NCBI GenBank assembly: GCA_938091155.1
Contig: CALKOP010000040.1
Location: 1-52,526, forward strand
Source: an uncultured Flavobacteriales bacterium
GTDB taxonomy: Bacteria; Bacteroidota; Bacteroidia; Flavobacteriales_G; Salibacteraceae
Direction: 5' to 3'
Length of the DNA: 52,526 nucleotides
In this document: piece by piece, positions 28,789 through 38,354 of the stretch
Position numbering within the stretch: the first letter of the stretch is position 1
Layout of the letters: the number at the start of each line of letters is the position of its first letter
The notes under the pieces: model-generated
Seen by the model: only the letters and a program-made list of their open reading frames with translations
Databases searched by the model: none
What the model was told of the DNA's origin: nothing
Position numbers and translations under genes: made by a program

Positions 28789-30348
28789 TCATTCAGAAAT
28801 TGTTTCTTTCATTTTGATTCCATCTACCTTTACCTCCCGGCCTGAATTGTAATATATTGAAATCAACACAGATCCTTCTAAATTATAACGTCTCCATTCA
28901 CCGTCCTTAACTCCACTTATAAATTTTCCTTCCAACATTTTTTGACCATTTTCATAATACCAAACATGTTTATTGATTGGTAAGTCATCAAAAAACTCCC
29001 CCACAAATTTTGTTTTACCAGAAGATAGATAGGTATGAACCCACTCACCCGTCATGGCGCCGTATTCATACTTACCAACTTCTCGGTGATCTCCAATTTC
29101 ATAGAGCCACTCGCCTTCCTCCTTACCATCAATATATTCTCCTTTCGTAATCACTTTACCGGAGTAGCTATATTCAATCAACCAATCGTTTTCTATGCCA
29201 TTGCTAAACGATTCTTCTCTTAGCAATTGACTGTTTTCATAATACCATTTCCAAAGTCCTTCTGGTCTTCCTTTACTATCGTATTTTCCTGTTTGTTCTT
29301 CTTGACCATTTTTATAATAGTATATCCAAAGCCCAGTTTCATAACCACCCGTATAGTTTCCCTTTGCTTTTAATTCACCATCAGGATAATAGTAGATAAC
29401 CCAATCATCTTGTTTCAAACCACTTCTATCCATATTACCTTCTGAAGTGAGTACATCGTTGCTATAAACCTTCGCACTATCAACATCTCCATTTACAGCA
29501 AACCAAAGATGAGTTCCATTTTTCAAACCTTCTCTAAATGTTCCTCTAAATTTTAAATTTCCTTCTGCTTCACCCCCGCTGTAATACCTAACCTTCACAT
29601 CTAGATTAGATAACTCCTCTGCATCTTCAATCAAATCACCTTCATTGAATTTAGTTGTCTTTAATAGGTCTCCTTTTTGTGAATACTCCTTCCAATAACC
29701 ATCCCTTTCTCCGTTCCTGTATTTTCCTTCGCTAATCAGATTTCTATCTTTGTCAAATTCCTTCCATTCTCCCTGGCGTTTGCCTTCTTCATCCGTCTTA
29801 TTTATGTTTTCTTGCTTGGATAGAATACCTTTTTTATAGTACTTGATGGAAATAATATCTCCTTGTAAATTGAATAAATACGCCTTTCCATTTTCCTTTC
29901 CCATAGAAAAGGGAATTTCAGATTTCACGCTTCCATTTGTGTAATAAGTAAAACCTCTTCCGCTTTTTTCGTCATCCTTAAATGGCATCGAAAACTCCAA
30001 AAATCCTTCTTTCGAATAACTTTTTGTTACCCCATTTCTCTTGCTTTCTGCGTACTCTATTTCTTCTTTCAATACACCTTCTTCAGTGTAGAATTTCCAT
30101 TTTCCATCGAGTAAAAAATCCTTTCTATTTCCTTCAGATTTTAATTGTCCTGTTGGAAAGTAATTTTTCCAATAACCTTCTGGTTTTCCGTCTTTCAGCG
30201 TTCCTTCGCTGCTTAAAATACTATTGTCAAAATAAAATTTATTGTATCCATTTGGATTGGAGGTCGATTCTTGGGCACTGATTTCATGGTTCAAAGTTAG
30301 AATCAACACGAGCATCAAAACGGAACAGTATGTAATTTCTTTATTCAC
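28789..30348 (-). CDS. Secreted MORN-repeat (YwqK-like) protein
   Basis: Signal peptide then many ~20-25 aa repeats (G.....G.W..Y...G.L...G.Y..G...). Confidence 0.9.
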   Translation of the reverse strand: MNKEITYCSVLMLVLILTLNHEISAQESTSNPNGYNKFYFDNSILSSEGTLKDGKPEGYWKNYFPTGQLKSEGNRKDFLLDGKWKFYTEEGVLKEEIEYAESKRNGVTKSYSKEGFLEFSMPFKDDEKSGRGFTYYTNGSVKSEIPFSMGKENGKAYLFNLQGDIISIKYYKKGILSKQENINKTDEEGKRQGEWKEFDKDRNLISEGKYRNGERDGYWKEYSQKGDLLKTTKFNEGDLIEDAEELSNLDVKVRYYSGGEAEGNLKFRGTFREGLKNGTHLWFAVNGDVDSAKVYSNDVLTSEGNMDRSGLKQDDWVIYYYPDGELKAKGNYTGGYETGLWIYYYKNGQEEQTGKYDSKGRPEGLWKWYYENSQLLREESFSNGIENDWLIEYSYSGKVITKGEYIDGKEEGEWLYEIGDHREVGKYEYGAMTGEWVHTYLSSGKTKFVGEFFDDLPINKHVWYYENGQKMLEGKFISGVKDGEWRRYNLEGSVLISIYYNSGREVKVDGIKMKETISE

Positions 30349-30729
30349 TGTACTAATAACTATTAAGTTTTAAAATAATCTATTATTACTATATGTCCTG
30401 TTAGTTGTGTGAATAGATTTTATAGAATTTCTTTGGTTGGTGAATTTATCAAATGAAGTGAACATTGCATGAACACATTAACTCTATTAAACAGTGATAT
30501 ATTTAAGTTTATTGACAATGTGTTAATAATAGTATTACCTACGATCTTAGTGATAAGTAATTGATTGAATAGAGTAGTTGATAGACTCATAAAAAGATAT
30601 TAAAAAACAACAACTATTACTTGTGTAGTAATTAGGAGTCACGTATGTTTTTTGAGCTGAATAATGCAAGGAAAAGTTTTAGCTAGTAATGAACGTTACT
30701 TAACAAGTTATCAAACTAAATTGAGAGCT

Positions 30730-30737
30730 TAACTTTG
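30730..30737 (+). promoter_or_regulatory. -7 box TAACTTTG upstream of rpiB
   Basis: Exact TAnnTTTG, 16 nt before ATG 30754. Confidence 0.4.
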
Positions 30738-30753
30738 AGTCAAATTATTTACG

Positions 30754-31185
30754 ATGAAAGTAGCAATTGGCGCGGATCATGCAGGATATGAGTTGAAAGC
30801 TTTTATACTTGAAAAGCTTTCTATTGGTGGCATAGCAGCGACTAATCATGGTACCGATGGACCTGATAGTGTTGATTACCCAGACCATGGACATGCAGTA
30901 TGCAGAGATGTGGAAGAGGGATTGGTGGATTTTGGAATTTTGATTTGTGGAAGTGCAAACGGAATGACTATGACAGCTAACAAGCACGATGGAATTAGAT
31001 GTGGTTTATGTTGGCTTCCTGAAACAGCAACGCTTACCAAGCAACACAATGATGCCAATGTGATTGCACTTCCGTCGCGATTTATTACTAATGAATTGGG
31101 TTGGGAAATTGTGCAAGCATTTATGAAGGCGGAATACGAAGGAGGAAGACACCAGCGTAGAGTGGATAAGATTACTTGTTCATAG
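30754..31185 (+). CDS. rpiB: Ribose-5-phosphate isomerase B
   Basis: 'MKVAIGADHAGYELK', 'SVDYPDHGHAV', 'ILICGSANGMTMTANKHDGIRCGLCW', 'HNDANVIALPSRFI'. Confidence 0.92.
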   Translation: MKVAIGADHAGYELKAFILEKLSIGGIAATNHGTDGPDSVDYPDHGHAVCRDVEEGLVDFGILICGSANGMTMTANKHDGIRCGLCWLPETATLTKQHNDANVIALPSRFITNELGWEIVQAFMKAEYEGGRHQRRVDKITCS

Positions 31186-32139
31186 GTGATTACAAAAACA
31201 GACCTGGAGAAGGCATGGACCCGCACGCTGCCGTATGTAGTGAACACACCTTTTTTACGATCAAGGTTTTTGAGCAATTTATGGAACGCAGAGGTTTTTT
31301 TAAAACATGAACAACAACAAGAAATTGGCGCGTTCAAAATAAGAGGAGCTTCAAACTTTTGTAATCGATTAACAGGTAAGTCGAGCATGTCAGTTTATAT
31401 AACCCATAGTTCTGGAAATCATGCTCAGGCAGTGGCTTAAATGGCGCATAAGCTGGGAGCTATGGCGATAATAGTTATGCCTAAAAAGTCTAATAAGAGA
31501 AAAGTTGAAAACGCTAGAAAATGGGATGCGGAAATTAAATTTTGTGAACCAACTTTTGAGGCAAGACTTGATGGTTCCAATAAAATTGAAAAGGAAACAG
31601 GAGCGATAATAATTCCGCCATTTGATCATGAATGGATCTTAGAAGGGCAGGCGACAGCTGCGATGGAAATTATTTTAGATCAGACGTTAGACATGATTAT
31701 AACCCCGCTTGGAGGTGGAGGTTTGTTATCAGGAACTGCGCTTGCGGCAAAATACTTTTCCAAAAACACACAAGTAATTGGCACAGAACCAGCGACCGCT
31801 TCAGATGGTTATGATGGATTTCATAGTGGTCAACGCGCAAAGGATCAATCTCCTAACACGGTGGCAGATGGATTAAGAACACTAGTTGGTGAGATTCCCT
31901 ACGAAATAATAAAGCGAGAAGTAAATGACATTTGGCTTGCCGAAGAGGAATCAATAATTCTCTGGATGTATATAATTTGGAAGGAAGAAAACGTGGTGAT
32001 GGAACCTTCCTGTGCGGTGCCGTTTGCGGCAATACATGAGCAAAAAGAATTAGTACACGGAAAAAAGGTGGGGATTGTAATTACAGGAGGAAATATTGAT
32101 TTGAACGATCTACCAACCTACTCAGAAGCTGGCTTGTAG
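31186..32139 (+). pseudogene. Serine racemase/threonine dehydratase-like PLP enzyme (fold type II), interrupted by in-frame TAA at 31438-31440
   Basis: ORF 31186..31440 carries the PLP-Lys motif (GAFKIRGA) and SSGNHAQAVA; ORF 31441..32139 continues in the same frame with IIVMPKKS, LGGGGLLSG, TVADGL, MEPSCAV, ITGGNID. The stop takes the place of one residue of the expected protein. Confidence 0.85.
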
Positions 32140-33134
32140 CTCTTTACAACCGCTTCTATTTCTCGCATAAAAGTGCGTTTATTGAATTGTGGTCCATACA
32201 CATAACCCTCAACCATGTATTGCTGTTTATTCACTTCGTTGTAAAATGATAAGGCATAAAAAGGGCCACCCATAAAGACGCCTTTCGCCCCTTGCATACG
32301 CCATAATCCACGAATTTCTTTTGCAGCGCTTCCCCTGAAGTTAATTGTACTCATGGTGGGTTTTATAAATCGATCTTCTATTCCCATGTAACTAGTTTTA
32401 GGCCCAGGAATGTGTTTTTTATTGACGGCAATCTTCCATTCAATTAAGCTTGACTCACTGAACTGAGCGGTATCAGTATAAGGCCTGCGGTATATAATTA
32501 AACCCTGTTTTATGGCGTGTTGATAGCCACCGATTGGTTTCTCTCTATCCAAACGGAGCCACACAAAATCATCTTCTTTTGTTGCAAACTCAAAGTCCTT
32601 TTGGATTATACCTTCTAACCCACTGATATCCGCTAGTTCTTGGTTGACTTCGTTGGACCCAAAGGCTTTGTTTCTGGAAGAAAGCCGATCTATTTCAGCA
32701 TTGTGGAAGGTCCATAAAATTTGATCAAATTGTGTTTGCATAAACTCCTCAAGGTCACGTAAACTGTTGAGTGTGACTATTATTTGTGTTTGCTGTTTAG
32801 CGTGTATGTTTTCTCGTTTTATAACAGATGTTTGATTGGCTCTGTCAATACTAAACTCAAGGATGTTTCGGTGTGTTTTGAATACGGCACCAAAGCTTTC
32901 GGCCTTTACTTCTATACTAGTAAAGAGTGGTTCCTCGGCCGGTAATCCCTCAAACAATTTTAGGAGACCCCTTTTTAGATAGTTTGATTCATCTGAACTC
33001 CAAAGTTCGGTTGGCGCTACAACTAGAATTTCGCCTTGGTTTCCACTATTTCCGGGAAGGTAGGAGGCTCTGTCATCATCATTATAGCAAGCCGTAAGGA
33101 GGATGGATAGCGCTATGAGAGATAAGAATCGCAT
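32118..33134 (-). CDS. DUF4837-like lipoprotein
   Basis: Lipobox LLTAC; 'GEILVVAPTELWSSD' N-terminal pattern and ~340 aa length. Confidence 0.8.
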   Translation of the reverse strand: MRFLSLIALSILLTACYNDDDRASYLPGNSGNQGEILVVAPTELWSSDESNYLKRGLLKLFEGLPAEEPLFTSIEVKAESFGAVFKTHRNILEFSIDRANQTSVIKRENIHAKQQTQIIVTLNSLRDLEEFMQTQFDQILWTFHNAEIDRLSSRNKAFGSNEVNQELADISGLEGIIQKDFEFATKEDDFVWLRLDREKPIGGYQHAIKQGLIIYRRPYTDTAQFSESSLIEWKIAVNKKHIPGPKTSYMGIEDRFIKPTMSTINFRGSAAKEIRGLWRMQGAKGVFMGGPFYALSFYNEVNKQQYMVEGYVYGPQFNKRTFMREIEAVVKSYKPASE

Positions 33135-34600
33135 TATTTTTTAGCAACAATAATTTTTTGTCCAGGCTTCATTTTATTAAAGTTATCTCCCGGATTTAGT
33201 GTTTTTAAGTCTTCAAGACCAATACCAAGATCTTTTGCTATATCCCATAACGTGTCACCAATTTGAATCGTATAATATGTGTTGTTTTCCGATTCCGTGA
33301 TTACGGTTTTGTGCTCTTTTTTCTGTTGGGTTTGTGCTCTTTCATCAGAATAAAGAGTCAATCGTTGACCAATCCGAAGAGACGTTCCTCGCAAGTTGTT
33401 CCAATCTTGAATTTGTCTTACTGAACACCCATATCGGTTTGCTATTTTACCCAAGTAATCTCCAGAGCGCACTGTGTAATAGGTAGTTGATTTTGGCTCT
33501 GGAACAGACTTAACTGCTGCCTGTGCCTTTTCAGTTTTTAATGCGGCCTCAATTACTTCTTGATTTGCAACCCAAATATTGATTTTGTCTTTAGGTAGAT
33601 ACATTACCCTATGATTTTCATAAGCAGGAAACACTTCCATTTTATAGACTGGGTTAAGACTCGAGATAACCTCTTTATCCACGCCAAGAATTTCGGCCAC
33701 TTGACTGAATGTAACAGGTTGATTTAGGTGTACACTGTCTATTTCGTATGACCGGTGCTGCACATTACTTGCTTGAATGTTATGTTCACCGGCATAAGCA
33801 AAAAGGTAGTTAACGGCTATGAATGCAGGGACGTAACCTCTTGTTTCACGGGGTAGATAAGGGTAAATTTCCCAATAATTTCTCTTCCCACCACTCTTTC
33901 TAATTGCTGAGGCAACGCGGCCTTCGCCACAATTATAAGCCGCCAAAGCAAGGTTCCAATCATCAAATAAATTATAGAGATAACCTAAATATCGACAGGC
34001 TGCTTCAGTTGATTTTTCGGGATCGCATCGTTCGTCTACGTATGAGGTTACATCCAAACCAAAGTGCTTTCCTGTACGATACATGAACTGCCAAAGTCCT
34101 GCTGCTCCTGCGCGACTTTTTGCTTGTGGATTCAATCCAGATTCAACAACCGCTAAATATTTAAGTTCTAATGGTAAATTATGTCGATCTAGCGCTTCTT
34201 CAAAAGGGGGAAAATAAAGTTCACTTCGACCCAAACTATTAGCGCTAAGCGATCGCTTTTTGCTCATATATAAATGAATGAAGGCCTCTACCGTGTTGTT
34301 ATAGGATAAATCAAAAGGAGTCCGTTGATCAATAATGTCTAAACGTTCAGCGTAGATTTCGCTTGTAAACACGGGCATAGAGTCGCTAACACCAAGCTCT
34401 ATCGGTGAAAATAACGGTTCAGAGAGGCCGACTAGATCTTCGTAATAGCATTGGATCACACTATCTAAATGAGCAGCATATGCCACGTCTTCCATTGGCC
34501 GAATGCTATCTGATACCGAAACACTATCAGGAGGGTTTATTGCAAAAAAGGCCGCAAACACAAATGATAGTAATACAAAGGAAATGAGTTTTTTGATCAT
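33134..34600 (-). CDS. Membrane-bound lytic transglycosylase (MltD-like) with two C-terminal LysM domains
   Basis: SLT domain 'LAVVESGLNPQAKSRAGAAGLWQFMYRTGKHFGL', 'LALAAYNCGEGRV'; two LysM domains (YYTVRSGDYLGKIANRYG; YYTIQIGDTLWDIAKDLG). Confidence 0.93.
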   Translation of the reverse strand: MIKKLISFVLLSFVFAAFFAINPPDSVSVSDSIRPMEDVAYAAHLDSVIQCYYEDLVGLSEPLFSPIELGVSDSMPVFTSEIYAERLDIIDQRTPFDLSYNNTVEAFIHLYMSKKRSLSANSLGRSELYFPPFEEALDRHNLPLELKYLAVVESGLNPQAKSRAGAAGLWQFMYRTGKHFGLDVTSYVDERCDPEKSTEAACRYLGYLYNLFDDWNLALAAYNCGEGRVASAIRKSGGKRNYWEIYPYLPRETRGYVPAFIAVNYLFAYAGEHNIQASNVQHRSYEIDSVHLNQPVTFSQVAEILGVDKEVISSLNPVYKMEVFPAYENHRVMYLPKDKINIWVANQEVIEAALKTEKAQAAVKSVPEPKSTTYYTVRSGDYLGKIANRYGCSVRQIQDWNNLRGTSLRIGQRLTLYSDERAQTQQKKEHKTVITESENNTYYTIQIGDTLWDIAKDLGIGLEDLKTLNPGDNFNKMKPGQKIIVAKK

Positions 34601-34716
34601 CGGATAACTAAAGTGGTTTGAAGAGATCTATGCTAAAGATTCAAAATTCTTGCGAGAGAAACCAGCAGTTTAGACGAATTAGCAATCTTACCCAATAAGG
34701 GCTACCTTTATAAGTA

Positions 34717-36126
34717 CTAGGCTAATTTGCTAGCACAGTCAAACAAGAGTGCTTCTTCAAAAGAACGACCAACTAAGTGCAACCCAGTAGGCAGGCCACC
34801 TGTTGTTTTACCAAGAGGAATTGATATAGCAGGGTTTCCGGCTAAATTAGCTTGAACAGTGTAAATATCTTCTAAGTAAAGTGAAATTGGATCGTCAGCC
34901 TTTTCTCCAGTTTTAAATGCTGGATGTGGTGTCGTTGGTGAAATAATGAAATCAACCTCTGTTAGGATTCGATCGGTTGCCTCTTTGATTAGAGTACGCA
35001 CCTTCTGCGCTTTTGAGTAATAAGCATCGTAATAACCAGTGCTTAAAACAAATGTGCCTAGCATAATTCTTCGTTTAACTTCTGGCCCAAAACCCTCGGT
35101 ACGTGAGTTGAAATATGTAGAAGGAATATCCTGCGACTCTTCGCTTCTAGTGCCATAGCGAACCCCGTCATACCTTCCTAAGTTGGAAGACGCCTCTGCT
35201 GCAGTTAGCGCGTAGTAGCAAGGAATCATGTGATCCAAGTAAGGAAAAGAGACAGCCTCTATTTTGTGTCCGGCTTCCTTTAGTCTGTTAAGTTTTTCAG
35301 TGAATTGCGCTTTAATTTCTGGGTTTAAACCTGGGCTATCAACCACCTCTTGTAAGTAAGCAAACGTGTACCTATCCTTAGGTGTGGTTTTGTCAAGAGG
35401 TTTTGAAGAACATGTTGAATCCATTTGATCATGTCCTGCCATGACCTCGTATAGTAACTTTAAGTCAGATATAGACTGGGTCATCGGTCCTATTTGATCG
35501 AAGCTTGATGCGAAGGCAATAAGACCATAGCGTGAAATTCTACCATAGGTAGGTTTTAGTCCAACAATTCCACAAAAGGATGCTGGTTGTCGAATTGAAC
35601 CGCCAGTGTCGGACCCTAAAGACGCCATGCATAAACCTGCAGCGACAGCCGCTGCCGAGCCACCACTTGATCCGCCTGGAACAAATTTTGGATCTATTGG
35701 GTTTTTAACTCCTCTATAGGCAGAATTTTCATTCGAACTACCCATTGCAAATTCATCACAATTGAGGCGGCCAATAACAATGGCCCCTGCGTCAATAAGC
35801 CGTTGTACAGCCGTGGCTGTAAAAAGAGACTCAAACCCCTCTAATATTTTTGATGCCGCTCCGACTTTATGACCAGCATAGCACATATTGTCCTTGATGC
35901 CGATTATTGCTCCAGCTAGCTTACCCGGAGTGCCGTTTTTAATGGAGGCGTCTACATTCTCAGCTAATTCGGAGGCACTCTCTTGAAACAGCTCCAAAAA
36001 GGCATTATATGAGTCTTGTTGGGCAGCTTTATTTAGATAAAACGCACATAGCTCTTGGGCGGTATACTTACCATCAATTAAGTCTTTGCGTGTTTGAGTA
36101 AAGTTGGTGAATTCGTAATGCTCCAA
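34717..36126 (-). CDS. gatA: Asp/Glu-tRNA amidotransferase subunit A
   Basis: Amidase signature 'GSSGGSAAAVAAGLCMASLGSDTGGSIRQPASFCGIVGLKPTYGRISRYG'. Confidence 0.95.
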   Translation of the reverse strand: MEHYEFTNFTQTRKDLIDGKYTAQELCAFYLNKAAQQDSYNAFLELFQESASELAENVDASIKNGTPGKLAGAIIGIKDNMCYAGHKVGAASKILEGFESLFTATAVQRLIDAGAIVIGRLNCDEFAMGSSNENSAYRGVKNPIDPKFVPGGSSGGSAAAVAAGLCMASLGSDTGGSIRQPASFCGIVGLKPTYGRISRYGLIAFASSFDQIGPMTQSISDLKLLYEVMAGHDQMDSTCSSKPLDKTTPKDRYTFAYLQEVVDSPGLNPEIKAQFTEKLNRLKEAGHKIEAVSFPYLDHMIPCYYALTAAEASSNLGRYDGVRYGTRSEESQDIPSTYFNSRTEGFGPEVKRRIMLGTFVLSTGYYDAYYSKAQKVRTLIKEATDRILTEVDFIISPTTPHPAFKTGEKADDPISLYLEDIYTVQANLAGNPAISIPLGKTTGGLPTGLHLVGRSFEEALLFDCASKLA

Positions 36127-36145
36127 CAGATTGAAAATTTAGAGA

Positions 36146-36313
36146 TTAATCCTTCAGTTTTTCTGAGTTGTCGCCCTCATCCTTATTGGCGTCCTTAAAT
36201 TCTTTCATGCCTTTTCCAAGACCTTTCATCAATTCAGGGATTTTCTTTCCACCGAAAAGAAGTAAAAGAATTGCGATAATTAAAACGATTTGCCAAGGTC
36301 CAATTGCTCCCAT
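36146..36313 (-). CDS. tatA: Sec-independent (twin-arginine) translocase TatA/E-like protein, 55 aa
   Basis: Own translation: [55 protein letters not shown]. Single [11 protein letters not shown] and amphipathic helix are TatA hallmarks. Below the ORF-track length cutoff. Confidence 0.93.
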   Translation of the reverse strand: MGAIGPWQIVLIIAILLLLFGGKKIPELMKGLGKGMKEFKDANKDEGDNSEKLKD

Positions 36314-36349
36314 GATCTAAAATTAGTGGGTAAAGTTACGAAAGGGAGA

Positions 36350-37543
36350 TTACTTAGCCTGATAAATCCAATAGACAGGATTAATCAATTCTGTTCCTTT
36401 CCATAGTTGGAACTCGAACTCGGTATTTCCTTTGTCTGTCACGATTACACCGATCTCTTCTTTGGTTTTTACCTTGTCACCATTACTTACAAAAGTTTCT
36501 TTCAAATTGGTATACACCGTAATATACTCACCGTGACGAACCATAACCACTTTTCCAATACCGGGTAGAATTATGATTTTTGAAACTACTCCATTAAAAA
36601 CGGCTCTTGCCCGGCTTCCCTGTGTTGTGGAAATTGTTATTCCGTTGTTTTTAACCGTAACTTGGTTCAAGAAAGGATGCGGTTGTTGACCAAACTTTGC
36701 AACAACATAACCTTTATCCACGGGCCACGGCAATTTTCCTTTGCTCGCGGTAAAATTGTTGCCTAATTCGCGCGCTTCAGGAGTGATACTAAAGCCTTTG
36801 GTTCCGCCCCCAGTGTTGGTGACTGTCATTTCACGTTCTATTGCCTTCTTAATTGCCAACCTCAACTCTTCTGCCTGTTTTGCAACTCGGATTAACTCCT
36901 TTTTATATTGACTTTCCTGGCTACTTAGCTGGGTGATTTTTTTAGCTTTTTCTTGTCGCTCACGATTCAGAACTACTTTTTCTTGGTTATGATTGTTAAG
37001 CACTTTATTCTTTTCCTTGCGTTGGGTTACTAGTGATTCTCGTTTTTTCGCGAGATTTGATTGTGCACTTATGATCGCTCCCGCCTGTTGCTGCCTGTAG
37101 TCAGATAGCTGTTGTAGGTATTTCATTCTACGATAAGCTTGGTCGAAATCATCACTTGCAAAAATGTACATGACTTTATCCGCATTGTTCCGCGTTTTAT
37201 ATGCTTGAATAATCATCTGTGCATAATCCTCCTTCAGTCGAATAATGTCGTTTTCAAATGCTGAAATAAGATCTTGATTCTGGTCAATTTTCCCGCCAAT
37301 TAAGTCAAGCTCTTCAAGTAAAACAGAAATTAATTCCTCCCGCTGCTCAATTTTTTGACTCGCGATCTTAATCCGCGATTTCGCATTGCGACTGTCTTCT
37401 TCAATTTGCTTTAAAAGTTTTTCCTTGTAGGCGATATCTTCTTTAAGCTTTTGCTGCTTACGCTTAAGGTCACTGCTCGATTGTGCCAACACACTTGTTG
37501 TGGCAAAGAATAAAATGAATATGCTAAGGCGCCAACGGTTCAT
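36350..37543 (-). CDS. Murein hydrolase activator EnvC-like / M23 peptidase with coiled coil
   Basis: Signal peptide, long coiled coil, C-terminal LytM-like 'LPWPVDKGYVVAKFGQQPHP...VFNGVVSKIIILPGIGKVVMVRHGEYITVY'. Confidence 0.9.
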   Translation of the reverse strand: MNRWRLSIFILFFATTSVLAQSSSDLKRKQQKLKEDIAYKEKLLKQIEEDSRNAKSRIKIASQKIEQREELISVLLEELDLIGGKIDQNQDLISAFENDIIRLKEDYAQMIIQAYKTRNNADKVMYIFASDDFDQAYRRMKYLQQLSDYRQQQAGAIISAQSNLAKKRESLVTQRKEKNKVLNNHNQEKVVLNRERQEKAKKITQLSSQESQYKKELIRVAKQAEELRLAIKKAIEREMTVTNTGGGTKGFSITPEARELGNNFTASKGKLPWPVDKGYVVAKFGQQPHPFLNQVTVKNNGITISTTQGSRARAVFNGVVSKIIILPGIGKVVMVRHGEYITVYTNLKETFVSNGDKVKTKEEIGVIVTDKGNTEFEFQLWKGTELINPVYWIYQAK

Positions 37544-38354
37544 ACTTATCTGGAATCGTAAAGGAAACGCTAACTTTCTTATCGACAGTTAGCTTGATTA
37601 CAGATGTTTTCACCGCGGCTTGTTCATTAGGTGAATCAGCTAAGAATACGATGTTCATGGGGAACATTGAATTACAATGTTTTTCTAGGTTGGAATAGGT
37701 CGCGGTTAGGCTTCGTTGCTCATTGAAATCTCGGATGTCTGCCTTATTTAATCTAAACGTTTCGGGCTGAATCCAAAGGCTAACCGAAAGGTCTACGGGT
37801 TTTTTAAACTCGTCCTTTTTAGCTGCCCGCTTAATTTGCCCCTTTCGAAGAAAGTTCAGGGTATACGAACCATCATCTTCATTGCTTCTGAGCTTTTCTT
37901 GTGTATTGTCTACAAAGGCAGAGCCATTGGCTAGAATTAATGATTGAAGTGTGGAAAAGTCGGCCTCGATCATGAATTTTTCCGTAATGTATTCATAGCC
38001 ACCTGCGTAGAACTTATTTTTTCTTCTGTCAATGTATTTCACGCTATCACGCGTAAAAAGAAAACGACCAATTTCAACAGCATAGTATGTTGCTGAAATC
38101 CAAATTAAGCTATCTTGTTTTAGCCGCACGTATAGTTTGAAACTATCGTCAATCTTAGATGTTTTTATTTCAACATCGTATTTGATGCTCATCCAGTCGC
38201 ACGATAAATCGTTGGCGCGCAGAGAGGCTACTAATTCGGTTGTTTTTAGCTTTGGTAGGCGCTCTTTATCGCCAGAAGACGCATCTCTACCACTGCGACA
38301 TGAAGCTAAGCCGAGGGACAGGCATAAGAACAGATATAATACCTTAATCGACAA
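37524..38354 (-). CDS. DUF4292-like lipoprotein
   Basis: Lipobox GLASC; 'FKLYVRLKQDSLIWISATYY.VEIGRFLFTRDSVKYIDRRKNKFYAG' LolA/LolB-like repeated beta pattern. Confidence 0.8.
   Translation of the reverse strand: MSIKVLYLFLCLSLGLASCRSGRDASSGDKERLPKLKTTELVASLRANDLSCDWMSIKYDVEIKTSKIDDSFKLYVRLKQDSLIWISATYYAVEIGRFLFTRDSVKYIDRRKNKFYAGGYEYITEKFMIEADFSTLQSLILANGSAFVDNTQEKLRSNEDDGSYTLNFLRKGQIKRAAKKDEFKKPVDLSVSLWIQPETFRLNKADIRDFNEQRSLTATYSNLEKHCNSMFPMNIVFLADSPNEQAAVKTSVIKLTVDKKVSVSFTIPDKYEPLAP

Noticed and set aside
30876-31388. 170-aa minus-strand ORF opposite rpiB and the PLP gene
   Set aside because: Antisense to conserved rpiB sequence; no signal or domain.
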